From: Biscogniauxia marginata
Taxonomy: Eukaryota; Ascomycota; Sordariomycetes; Xylariales; Xylariaceae
Assembly (NCBI GenBank): GCA_022695795.1
Contig: MU404159.1
Location: 5,711 to 69,710 of the forward strand
Reading direction: 5' to 3'
DNA: 64,000 nt
Shown here in pieces: positions 45,439-55,719 of this stretch. Position 1 is the first letter of the stretch; each line of letters starts with the position of its first letter. Position numbers and translations under genes: made by a program. Under the pieces are notes generated by a model. That model was not told the DNA's origin and did not search any database. It was given only the letters and a program-made list of their open reading frames with translations.

Positions 45439-46664
45439 ATGTCTGGAATCGAACAGGTTAGGCCTTTGGGCAAAGATGTACTCCTCGTTTTAGTGTACAG
45501 AGATCCGATAACCGAGTGGGTAGAGCGAATCAAGAAACAATATCCGGGTCTTGAAGTCCGTTGGTTCAACGTCCAAAGGAATGACAGATCTCCCATCGGG
45601 CCCGAGGACGTTCCATCTTCCGTATGGGACCGGGTCACCTTAATTCTAGCATTCACATCCCCTCCCCCAGCCAATCTATTGTCAAATGTTCGTTTTATTC
45701 AGCTCAGCACGTCGAGTGCCGACCAGTGGCTCGGTCACCCAACCTATCAGGATGAGAACGTAGTGTTCTGCACGGGAAACGGTTCATATGCGTAAGTTTT
45801 CTCCTCGTATTAGGGGAGGATTCGAGAGATAAAGTAGCTGATGGGAACAAAATGTGAAGACCCCAGATCGCTGAGTGGGTAATAGGCACTTGGCTGTCAC
45901 ATCAGCATCACTTCCTAAAACATGCTTCCCTTATGAAGACTGCTACTTGGCCCCCGGTTTTCGAATACCCCGTCGAAGACTCGCCCGGTCTGAGATTGTG
46001 AGTTCTCTCACTGGTTTATCTATTGGGTAGTTGCTTACCACACTCCCATAGGGGAATTTTAGGCTATGGTTCTATTGGAAGACAATGCGCGCGTGTAGCA
46101 GCTACTCTAGGCATGGAAATCTACGCCTATACACGTAATGAGCGCTTAACCCCCGAGTCTCGGAAGGACAATAGTTATGTTTCAGCAGGAGCCGGGGATC
46201 CAGACGGGCTTCTCCCCGCGAAGTGGTTCCACGGTACGACCCGAGAGAGCGTGAACGCGTTCCTCGCTCAGGATCTTAACTTGCTGGTAATCAGTCTACC
46301 CCTAACTGTTGAAACAAAGCACATGATTTCGCATGAGCAGTTCACAATCCTCAGCAAGAAAAAGACCTTCGTGTCGAACATCGCGAGAGGCGGCCACATC
46401 AACCAGGAGGCGCTGATCCAAGCGCTCGAAACCGGCCAGATTCGCGGCGCCGCGCTAGATGTCACGGACCCAGAGCCTCTCCCCGGTGATCACCCGCTAT
46501 GGAAAGCGCCGAACCTTCTCATCACTCCTCATGTCAGCTGGAAGGGTCATACGCACCTCGACCGGCTGATGAATCTTCTCGAGACCAACCTTGAGAACCT
46601 GGCAACTGGGAGACCGTTTATCAATGTGGTGAATCGCAAGTTGCGCTACTGTCCATCTCAATAG
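45439..46664 (+). CDS. D-isomer-specific 2-hydroxyacid dehydrogenase
   Basis: Three exons: 45439-45791, 45860-45997 and 46052-46664, giving 367 residues in exact frame. The NAD-binding motif GILGYGSIGR is at about 165-174. The catalytic trio is present: Arg in SNIARGG (about 276), Glu in DVTDPEPLP (about 305) and His in LLITPHVSWKGH (about 323). These enzymes interconvert 2-keto acids and D-2-hydroxyacids (glyoxylate, hydroxypyruvate and similar) with NAD(P)H in the cytosol. The LPLTVETKHMI block and absence of an N-terminal ACT or targeting extension suggest the glyoxylate/hydroxypyruvate reductase-like group, but the exact substrate is open. It stands alone between relic genes in the accessory segment. 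Confidence 0.9.
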
Positions 46665-47235
46665 ACGGTAGCGATTTAGAGACTAGACTTTCTAATATAC
46701 GATTAAGACCTAGCCCTTGAGCTTCGTGTTGTAAAGACAATATCGTGAGCTCTTATTGACACCGGTATCCTCTCGCCAAGAGTGACTTGCAGTCTTATCT
46801 GCCCTAGCACTAATTCATATGCCGCAAATTCTATAGTGTCTCATCAACGATGCACATTCATGCCACATTACCAATCACGACACAACAAGTGAACACAGGT
46901 AGGCAAGAATTCTACGGCCCCCTACCGAGGATGGAACAATCGATGAGTTTGATCATGCCTAGATAAGAACATGACGCGATATTAATATGATGCGCACTGT
47001 AGATAGGTGCCCAAACTTCTCTAAGAGTAAGAGCCCCAGCCGTGTTAAGCCATCACGTAAAGGAGGCGCCTGTGTCTTGGAATTATATGGAGCGAACACT
47101 TCGTATATGGCACTCGCTGTTGGTTGCAGGAGAGCACCATTAGTATAACTTCAAAATCGTGCCTATTCAATCCAAGTCTGGATGGTTCTCTCCAACCCAT
47201 GACTCATAATACGTGAAAAGTTTGCCCCTGAAAAC
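46665..47235. other. intergenic
   Basis: 3' flank of the dehydrogenase gene, with no ORF or repeat of note. Confidence 0.5.
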
Positions 47236-47780
47236 ATGGCGTACACAAAGGAGCGGGATATCATCTCTGACACCGACATTATATGCACTAGCAGTGATGG
47301 CGAGAATAACGGCCCAAACGACCTTATTCTCATCCCACGGTCAACGAATAACCCGTATTATCCGCTGATAAGGGCTATATGCACACACGTCAGTCTTTCC
47401 CACTAGTTCCAGTATGTCATCTAACATATCATCTACGAAGCTAGAGCAAGATATGGAAGACCACCATCATCTCTTACCCGGGCGCCGCGGCTAATGAGAG
47501 CATCATGCCTATAGTGACCGCCGCCTTATTATTCCAGCATCAGAGGGGCGGCAGTATGGCTCTGTATGTGCAAGCACCTAGATTGCTGAGTAGCCAGAAC
47601 CCCCCGGGAAATACGTACTAATAGCTAGCAGCTGGGCATATTTTGTAGGTCTTTTTATTAGTCTGATCATCTCTGGCAATATTGCGGCTCAAATCTCATG
47701 GAGATGGTTTGCATGCACATCCTGCAGCCACCCGTCTTCGTAATTTAAACCTCTCGGCTAATGTCACTGAATGTCACTGA
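47236..47780 (+). pseudogene. MFS transporter relic
   Basis: A short open frame from ATG 47236 gives an N-terminal tail ending DLILIPRSTNNPYYPL, the charged loop before TM1 in fungal drug:H+ antiporter-type MFS proteins. After stops and a frame change, GAAANESIMPIVTAALLFQHQRG matches the conserved segment around TM4-TM5 (normally ...ADLFF.HERG). ISGNIAAQISWRWFA matches the loop before TM6. The first TM helices are scrambled and the C-terminal half is missing, so this is a dead fragment. It lies between the dehydrogenase and GH43 genes. Confidence 0.7.
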
Positions 47781-48332
47781 AAGTTCTGGGCCTGCACGAT
47801 CTTACAAGGGGTAAGCAGTCTAAACTAACACCCTAGTCCCTCCCTCCCTATCGAAGTACCTAACGTCCCCCATCCCTACAGGCTAGCTTCTATACCGCGG
47901 GTATTTCTATCCTCGGTCTAGCTGTCTTCATCCCTTTTGGCAAGCAATCCAGGCGATGGATAAAGGACTCAAGGTTTCACTCTCTGTGATTGGACGTATA
48001 TTTACTCTCAAAACTTAGAATATAAATCTAGAATCGACCTTACAATTTTATTATATTATCGAAATGGGCGGACGCTGTTCCTGCGTGGCTATCATGATTC
48101 TCCGTCCAAGTTAATTTTCCTGTTTGACCGACGTAGGAATAATATAATACATTGTATGTATGTATCTGGGGTATTTGAAGTCTTGGAAACAGATTTTAAG
48201 GTAAAGTACATAAATATAGAAAATTATGATCCACCTGGCCGACTGGTCACTAGGGGAAGAGTGGGAAAAGGGGGGGATCGAAAAGTATTTGCAAGAGAAA
48301 AGTAAAAGAAAAGGACCGGACAGTCGTTTTGC
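47781..48332. other. intergenic
   Basis: AT-rich 3' flank of the GH43 gene. No coding sequence recognised. Confidence 0.45.
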
Positions 48333-49478
48333 TCAATACGAAACTGATCTCCCGTTAATGGTCAGTTCCGCGCTATACAATTGGCGCGAGCCGCTGCCGC
48401 CCTGGTTTGGCTGGAGCCGTCCGTGGAAAACTACCGAGCGCCCATTGGGGTCGATATCGAGACCGCCGGGGCCATAAATGTCCTCGTTGCTCGCCGTGCG
48501 GAGAAGTATCCCGCGGTTGGTGTACGACCCGTCAATCGTGCTAGAGAACGCATACTCGATATCGTAGTCGTCACTCGAGTAGCAATGCGCGCTGTAAAAT
48601 AGGATGAAGTTCCCGTCCGCGATTTTGTACAGGGCCGGCGCCTCGACGACGCCGTTGTTCGAGGCCCCCTCGTTGTCTAGGATCGTCTTGGGCTTCCCGA
48701 TCAACGTCACGGCGTCGCGCGCTACTTGTTGAATCCGGATGGGAGTTGGCTTGTAGGAGCCCGAGGGCGTGCCACCCTGGCAGGTCGTCGCACCCCCCAG
48801 GCTATTTCCGTCAACTTTCCAGACGATCCAGCGGTTGACGCCGTCATCATAGCCAGAAGCATCAATGGCGCCTCCGCCGGCGGTGTCGCATATGAGCGGT
48901 TCGTCGCTGGGTTTGAAAGGGCCGAGGGCTGTGGTAGATGTGGCTACGCCTATACAGTGGGAGCCGCCGTCCTGGCGACCAGTATAATACATTACGTACA
49001 GTCCGTCGTCCTAAAAAGGGGATTGTGGTGTTAGATCTTAGAGTTTATAATATATTCATTCTTGAACCCTGGCTATTCATTATGTCATAAGACGTACGTT
49101 CTTCTGGACATCCGGCGCCCAGATGCCCCGGTCAGTAGGTGATACCCAAGGTCCAGGGTCCGGTAGCGCATCGTTATCCGTGAGCGTCCAGGAGAATGTA
49201 TCGCAGGAGGTCGCAACGGGGATTCTTTTGTTGTTGGACGAGGTAGCGTATGCTTTCCAAGAGCCGTCACCCCATATAATCCCTGGATCGGGGAAGTTCT
49301 TTCCCATATACGGGCCAGCAAGGCGCCGACTTTGGATAGGGTTGTTCATGTCGATTTTCGTTATATTGGCAAGCTCTATAGTCGGCATAGCTTCCCGCGA
49401 GGAATGAAACGGCACCTCCGGCTTTGCCGGAAGGCAAGCGGCAAGACCAATAGTTAATGTGTGAATGAAAATCTTCAT
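48333..49478 (-). CDS. secreted GH43 glycoside hydrolase
   Basis: Two exons, 49098-49478 and 48333-49010, with an 87-bp intron, give 352 residues. The frame is open further upstream to an ATG at 49589. I chose the ATG at 49478 because it is directly followed by a signal peptide (MKIFIHTLTIGLAACLPA). The five-blade propeller catalytic set is visible: Asp64 in NFPDPGI (base), Asp177 in GAIDASGYDD (pKa modulator) and Glu250 in GVVEAPALYK (acid). GH43 enzymes release arabinose or xylose from arabinan, arabinoxylan or oligosaccharides; the subfamily is not determinable by eye. With GH127 at 38.6 kb it suggests an arabinose-polymer niche. It is convergent with the dehydrogenase and MFS relic. Confidence 0.9.
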
Positions 49479-49589
49479 AATTGCTAATTTGAAGCGTGCG
49501 GATGTTACACGGTCGACTACCCTCGTCGAAAGGCCTCGAGAAACAGCCAAGACCTCAGGTTTTATAACTTCTAGAGGGACTAAAGCCAT

Positions 49590-51011
49590 CCTGCTTCTCG
49601 GCGGTTTCGCCTTTTCCGGCCAATAACGAAGAACTCATATCGCCCTCATTCCAGCCATCATGTTGTGTTCGAAACAGGCGCAGCTGATGTTCCGCACCAA
49701 TGGCCATCGACCACATCTCGCCGTCTTAAGCAGATATGCTAGAATAAAAGCTGCCGACAGATTAGCGCCAGTGCAAGCCCGTACGATCCTTAGCAGGAGA
49801 TGGCTTCTAAGAGAGAACACCACGATGATTTGCTGTCACCAGAGCTATAACCTAACGGTAAGGTGTTGGCATTGCCAACCCGCGGCACAGTAGACGGATG
49901 CGTGGCGTGAGCGGCCAAGTGCTCCCCCATGACGGAATACCCATGTTTTCGAGAAGTCAACGTCACATCACAACCATCCTCCAGAGGGTGTCTCACGATA
50001 TATAGCTTCCCCTCAGGACACCTGCCCAATTTGATTCATCCTGGATCGATGGAAGCTCGTCGTTTATGCCTATTCGGGATCTAGTATTAAAAAGGCAGGC
50101 TGTGGGGAAGAAATTGGGGATTCACGCAGCCAAGGCTGCATGTGGTATGGATGGTGCAGGCTAAATGCCTGTATTGTAAATCATGGAACCGAGAGAGATG
50201 AATGATTACCGACATCCAGAGCCTCGATAAGCTTAATTTGACAGCATGAAATTGGTACCGGCAACGGCTGAGGAGGATACATCTTGATAAGAGTCAGCGT
50301 TCAGTTAGTTCTAATTACAAGCACTTTCGCTGGTCTGTTCAAAGGCTGGCAGGATGTTAGACGTTCAGAGACATGTTTCAAGTGTTGAGCAGGCCCGTGA
50401 TTCGGTCCATGTGTGAAACTTTGCCTCAGTTCGGCCAGTCAAAAGTGGTTCCGACCGAGCTTTGCTGGCTGGCTGGATGACAAGATCGCGTGCCAGAAGC
50501 AAATGCTGAGACCGAACCAACTAGGTAGTTGAGGGATCTTTAGGCTAAACCAATAATATCGCTAAGTGATTTCATACCAACCCCCCCTAACCCCTATTCA
50601 CATGAGCTTATTGGTAGCCACTGATGGATAAGCATGCATTGGCAGCAATGCCTCACTTGAATCCGTAGCGCAGAAGAAAGCAAGTATATTTCTCGGCGAG
50701 GCTGACTGCAGCCCTTGCATTCTCGGCGATTTGTAGATTCTCACGTCAGCAATCCTTTGCCTAGAAATGCCCAACTGACGGAAGTGGGGCGAGTTGAACA
50801 AGCCCCTAGATTGAATCACGGGGGGAGTAGGATTTGAGTGCACGTTTCACCGCCTCCACGTCGCCGCGCCGCCGCGACATGCCATCAACAACACTTCGCC
50901 GTCCAATGAATCCAGTCAATTTTTCGGCTGGACACGTTACGCCGCAGCAGTCGAGACCACGAGGACCACGCCCTCCAACAGACTAAGGCTGGCTTCCGGA
51001 CCGACAACAAG
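49590..51011. other. intergenic, no gene supported
   Basis: Promoter side of GH43 and 3' flank of ALG9. ORFs at 49635-50029 and 50598-50843 are on mixed strands and show no family features. Confidence 0.5.
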
Positions 51012-52974
51012 CTATCGCTTCTGTTGTAAAAGACAATGTTTTCCCCATTTTCTCCTGAACTTCTCTGGTACCACCTCCCAGTCTGGGACCCAAAGGACTC
51101 TTGCCAGGAAATGGGTTTTCCTTGCATCAAGAAATGGTTCACACTTGACAACTTCCCAGTGTTCGTTGTCCGCGACATAGTCCGGTTCGGCCGGGGGCAG
51201 GGGATCCTTGTTCTCTAAGTATTGCGTGTCTACCAGGAATGAACACTGCCCAATGTCCACGTATTTCGCTCTGTCTTCCTCATTTCGGTCGTTCATGCCC
51301 TTAGTTGGCAACCATGTGCCGCTCCAGAAACCGAAGCCGGTCCGCGCCTCAGAGAAATCGCCAGGCAGGAGCCCATGGAATTCTGAACGGATGAACTTGG
51401 CATGCATATCACGAGGAAGGAAGTAAGAACTCGGGAAGCGGTACCATTCCTTACCAAAGCAGACGTTGTCACCGCGTCCTCCAACACCCTGTTCTCCGAC
51501 GACGCCCGCTCCAAGAGGTTCGTAAAGCCTAAGTGGCGCTGTATAAGCACTGTAGACGCCAATCACACGAGCGACACCAAGATCGAGGGAAAGGAGCATC
51601 ACACTTATGACTACGACTAGCTTGAACCGGGCCGGGATCTTCCCGACGAGTGTTTTGGGGTCCGAGTTGCCAAACGCTGAGAGAATAATGTGCAATGCTA
51701 TGGCCGCATTCAAGGCGATGAATGGGTATGCCGGGTACATAAATCTCTCCTCTTTATGCGGCTGCGAAGTGAAGATGCCAAGCCACATATAAAACGGTGC
51801 GAGAAACACAAGCGTCCGCAGCCCGGACTGTTTCGAAGAAACCGCCTTCTGGACGAGGAAAAGAGGTAGCGAGACCAGTGCGAGGACAAACCAGATGTTG
51901 AAATTGATGGCGAGGTTGCGGAAATAGAATGTCCACGGCTCTGTACCATACAGATTTGGACCACCAGTCGAGGAGAAAATATTGTACTTGACGATGTTCC
52001 AAGGGACTGTCTCGAGCTTTCTATAGAAGAAAGTGTTGATTGCAGTGTCACCGGCCTATATTTCGTAAGAGAAAGTCATAAAACTGGGCGAATATCACTA
52101 TACTTACCACCAGAAGAATCGCCGCGGTAACGCCTCGGACAACCCGAAACACGGCTTGATAGAATTGTTCGCGATCACCAAGCACGGCAAAAATGCCCTC
52201 TTCTACCATGAACGGAGCGCAGAGAGCCGAGGCAAATGGCCATCCAAGAATTCCACCAACAGCGAACCACCAGATTCCCCATGATGTCCTCAGCCCACCC
52301 CGCCAGTTCATAAATGCGGCGGCTCCAAGCAGGGACATGTACATGGCGAAGCTAGAAGGCAGATAAGCCGTGCTCGCATGGAAGTTACCGGGCGACATGA
52401 CCGTAGCCATGAGAAAGAAGAGTCCAATCCTGGAGTTCAGAGTAAAACTAACGACACGGAAGAGAAGCACTTGGCACAGAGCACATATAAATGCCAATGC
52501 ATATCGGATGAAATAGAATTCGGCCACCTGCTCCAGTCAGATCACCTACTTTGGCCGGTCGCATGCAGGTTACCGGTCCATACCTTGGTAGGTCGAGGCA
52601 GAAGTCTCCGAATATTCCCAACAATGGCGTGTAGCCCGACGTAGAACCAACTTCGGATGGCATAATCGGGGGAGTATTCCCACGTCTGCAACCCATAGCC
52701 GTGAGAGAGGTAATGGGTAGGTTCCCAATAATTGAATGTCTCGTCGCAATCTTGGATCGGAGCGAAGAAGGCAGAAATCAGGTTTGCGGCGAGGAAGATG
52801 TAGAAGGCAGTGATGGGCTCAATGGCAAACGGAGAGGGAGCTCTGGATAGCTTCAATATTAGTGGGTTGGCACGATATGACGCATGTCTTTGATTTCGCC
52901 TACTTTTTTGTCGCATGCTGTGCGCTGGGGTGAACATACGGGCCGGAGGCCTGTGTTGTCGCTTTAGGAGGCAT
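51012..52974 (-). CDS. ALG9: ALG9 alpha-1,2-mannosyltransferase
   Basis: Four exons: 52904-52974, 52584-52842, 52108-52527 and 51012-52055, giving 597 residues (yeast Alg9 has 555). GT22 signature QDCDETFNYWEPTHYL is at about 54-69, followed by QTWEYSP. The second conserved motif HKEERF is at about 350. Many hydrophobic helices alternate between them, as in a multi-pass ER protein. Alg9 uses dolichol-phosphate mannose to add the alpha-1,2 mannoses to the lumenal N-glycan precursor. Joins: AQHATKK to APSPFAIEP across intron 1, then PTK to VAEFYF, then AILLV to AGDTAI; all phases close. The start ATG at 52974 is the only one fitting the short, variable N-terminus. Confidence 0.94.
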
Positions 52975-53715
52975 GTTCACTGACTGAAACTGGTGGCATG
53001 ACACGATGTTCGTGGTCGAAGTACTGGTGAAGAAGTTGAAGCTGAAGCGTGTTAAGCCCAAGCTTTGGGAAAACGTACAGCTGAAAAAGCTAATTGAGAG
53101 AACCTTACTGCTAGAAACTGCATGTGAATGACGTTTCCCTTTTAGCTTATCAGAAGGTACCTCCCTAGCACCAATGAACTGGATGGATGCCTGTACACTA
53201 AGATAGGTACTTAGATACTATGTTCTTTAGCGTGGATAGGTACCTAATGGAATCCTGACAATGGAATATAGAAATTCCGACACAGGCAATAGTTGAAGTT
53301 CTGATTGGTTGGTCCCACATGCCCACTGCATGAGATCTTCCGTCTCCACTTTATTTTTCTCGAGTCAACATTGAGCAATTGAAGTCGCAATTCAGATGCT
53401 TTCTCTCTTTTGGTTTTTTTTGTTACCATCCAGAATCTTCCCGTACTCAATGCGCAGTGTCTTGCCTTGCATGGTAGTCTCGCTTCTCAATATTTCCCAC
53501 GTTCTTTAAGGAACAGCCAGGACTGCTGTTCGTTAATTACCTCCTTAAAAAGCATACGAGTCACCTAAGCCTGATATTGCTTCTATCCGTTGTGGCTTTG
53601 ACTTTGAAGGGCACATTTCACGGGCATCCGATTCCAATAACATAAAAGGCTTAGCCGCATTTGTGGTCACCTTTATATTTCATTTCTCGGCCTCTACACC
53701 TCCACCCTCATCATC
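52975..53715. promoter_or_regulatory. divergent promoter region ALG9 / NAF1
   Basis: 741 bp between two head-to-head housekeeping genes. TAGGTA motifs occur at 53155-53245. A TATA-like string is not obvious for either gene. Confidence 0.5.
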
Positions 53716-55497
53716 ATGTCGGCGGAATTTCAGATCCCTGGACTCACCACTTTGTCCCATCCAGCGCAGGCTGGTCAGGTACAAACTCCTAGTCAAGATG
53801 CTACCCCAGACGGGACACATGCACCTGCATCCGCTAGAAGGATTTCCGTCGGGCAAGATAATGGTGATACCCCTGTGGTTGCTACACCTTCAAAAGATGC
53901 AGAATCTTCCAACCAAGGTGAGAACAAGAAACAGGAAAACACGGATCCTATGGTAGTCGATCAACCGCAGGTTGCTGCACCAGAAAATAGCGATACTGCA
54001 ATTCCAGATGCTCCGCAGAGCCCTCCTTCCCTCACCTCAGGCTTAGAGGCCTTGCTAGGTGGCTTAGATCCTGTATCTGAACCATCACGTAATACAACAG
54101 CGCAGCAGAATGGCTCAGATCAAAATGGGCAGGCCCATGGTCAACAGGAAGAACACCACGGCGAGGAAGAGCACCCTGAGTGGGAGGAAGATTCCTCTCC
54201 ATATGAATCATCCTCTGACTCGAGTAGTTCAGATGATTCTAGCGACGAGGATGAATCAGAGGACGAGAAAGGCTACAAGGTTCTTGGCCCAGAGGAGACA
54301 GCTCGTATTCTCATGGAGATGGAGGGCGGCTCGGATGATGAAGGGGATGGAAAGACGAAGGGGGGCTCCAGTGCTCAAGTACGGACAAAGAACGAATTGC
54401 TCGAAGAGGTCATCCCTAAGCCTGACGTAACCATCACTGCCGAAATGGACATTATTGAACTCGGCGAGGTTGAGCATATTGTCGAAAACACCGTGGTTAT
54501 CAAAGCGAATACGACAGGCGAGTACCAAGTTCTCGACGCGGGCTCGGTAGTTTGTCTCGAGAGCCGAACTGTCATTGCCGCTATTGCGGACTTAATCGGG
54601 AGCGTGCGACAACCTCGGTATACTGCACGCTTCAATGAAGATGAGATCAAGGCGCTTGGTCTAGAGTTAGGAACCAAGATCTTTTATCCGCCCTCTCACG
54701 CAACGTCTGTATTTACGCAAGCCCTGCGCGGCGAGAAGGGAACCGACGCCAGCAATTGGCATGATGAAGAAGCTGGAGCCGATGAGATTGAGTTCTCAGA
54801 CGATGAAAAGGAAGCAGAATACAAAAGACAACAGAAGGCCAAGAAAAGGGGAGGGCGTGGCGGTAGAGACGGTGCTGGCGGGCGAGGAAATCGCTGTGAG
54901 ACTGTAAACTCTATTCCTGCTAGTCTCAAGTACGATGATGACGATGACGGTCCCTACCGGCCTTTGGCAAGACCACATGGGTTCGGACAAGGCCAACAAG
55001 GTCCCACAAGCATAGAGCATGCCGATGGCCACTCTGGCAGCGGGGGCGCTTATCACGGAGGTCGAGGCGATTTTCGAGGCAGAGGCAATAGGGGCCGCGG
55101 CGGACGTGGCAATCGAGGAGGATCGCGAGGTGGACACTCACTACCACCAAGACCACCAAGAGGACAGGACTATCAAGATCAGCAATCCCCGCAACCGCAG
55201 CAATATACTTTCCCTCCCGTTCTGCCGCCGCAATTTGCCAACCAACCATATCCTACAATACCATCGCAGTTTAACGGCCAGCAGCCCGGCCCTCAATACC
55301 CCTTTTCATGGCCACAAAGCCCAACACCAAACCTTTTCTCTCCGCCTCCTCCTCCTCCTCCTCCCCAGTTCACTGGCCAGACCAGTGCAGGCGGCACCTA
55401 TTATAATCCCGCCTTCTTTGCCAGTGTACAGAACCATATGCAAGGACAGTATGGCCAGCAAAACAGTCAATGGCCTGGCCCCAGCGGCCCTGGATAG
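53716..55497 (+). CDS. NAF1: Naf1, H/ACA snoRNP assembly factor
   Basis: Single exon of 593 residues. An acidic Ser-rich N-terminal third is followed by the Gar1-like core at about 232-330: EMDIIELGEVEHIVENTVVI, then SRTVIAAIADLIGSVRQPRY and GTKIFYPPSHA. This beta-barrel binds Cbf5 in place of Gar1 during nuclear assembly of H/ACA ribonucleoproteins. The tail has a Lys/Arg-GGRGG region near 378, further RGG repeats at about 445-475, and Gln/Pro-rich sequence with a run of Pro near 545, fitting RNA binding. The frame stops at TAG (55495-55497) but stays open for 73 more coherent codons to 55719, so the true C-terminus or a recent nonsense change deserves checking. Confidence 0.92.
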   Translation: MSAEFQIPGLTTLSHPAQAGQVQTPSQDATPDGTHAPASARRISVGQDNGDTPVVATPSKDAESSNQGENKKQENTDPMVVDQPQVAAPENSDTAIPDAPQSPPSLTSGLEALLGGLDPVSEPSRNTTAQQNGSDQNGQAHGQQEEHHGEEEHPEWEEDSSPYESSSDSSSSDDSSDEDESEDEKGYKVLGPEETARILMEMEGGSDDEGDGKTKGGSSAQVRTKNELLEEVIPKPDVTITAEMDIIELGEVEHIVENTVVIKANTTGEYQVLDAGSVVCLESRTVIAAIADLIGSVRQPRYTARFNEDEIKALGLELGTKIFYPPSHATSVFTQALRGEKGTDASNWHDEEAGADEIEFSDDEKEAEYKRQQKAKKRGGRGGRDGAGGRGNRCETVNSIPASLKYDDDDDGPYRPLARPHGFGQGQQGPTSIEHADGHSGSGGAYHGGRGDFRGRGNRGRGGRGNRGGSRGGHSLPPRPPRGQDYQDQQSPQPQQYTFPPVLPPQFANQPYPTIPSQFNGQQPGPQYPFSWPQSPTPNLFSPPPPPPPPQFTGQTSAGGTYYNPAFFASVQNHMQGQYGQQNSQWPGPSGPG

Positions 55498-55719
55498 AAT
55501 CCTGGCGCTGTAACATTGGATCCCAGTCCAAAGCCGTTCATACCGAACGCTATGCATTTAAATAATATTAATGCACAAATGCCAACGCCCGGGCCTCCAT
55601 CAGCTGCAGCAAGAGCGGCCATGAACAACCCGCCTCGGAAAGAGAACAGCGTCGTTCATACAGAAGGCCGACATTGCAAGACAAGAGGGAGGAGGCACCT
55701 GAAAAGGCGGGGAAATTAA
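55498..55719 (+). other. open extension in frame after the NAF1 stop
   Basis: Seventy-three codons in the NAF1 frame between TAG (55495-55497) and TAA (55717-55719). The reading is Pro/Ala/Asn/Met-rich early on (QMPTPGPPSAAARAAMNNPP), similar in style to the NAF1 tail, then turns basic. No intron can bypass the stop. It could be a lost C-terminus, readthrough product or chance. Confidence 0.4.

Noticed and set aside
49479..49589. Longer N-terminus of the GH43 protein from the ATG at 49589
   Set aside because: It would place 37 non-hydrophobic residues before an evident signal peptide.
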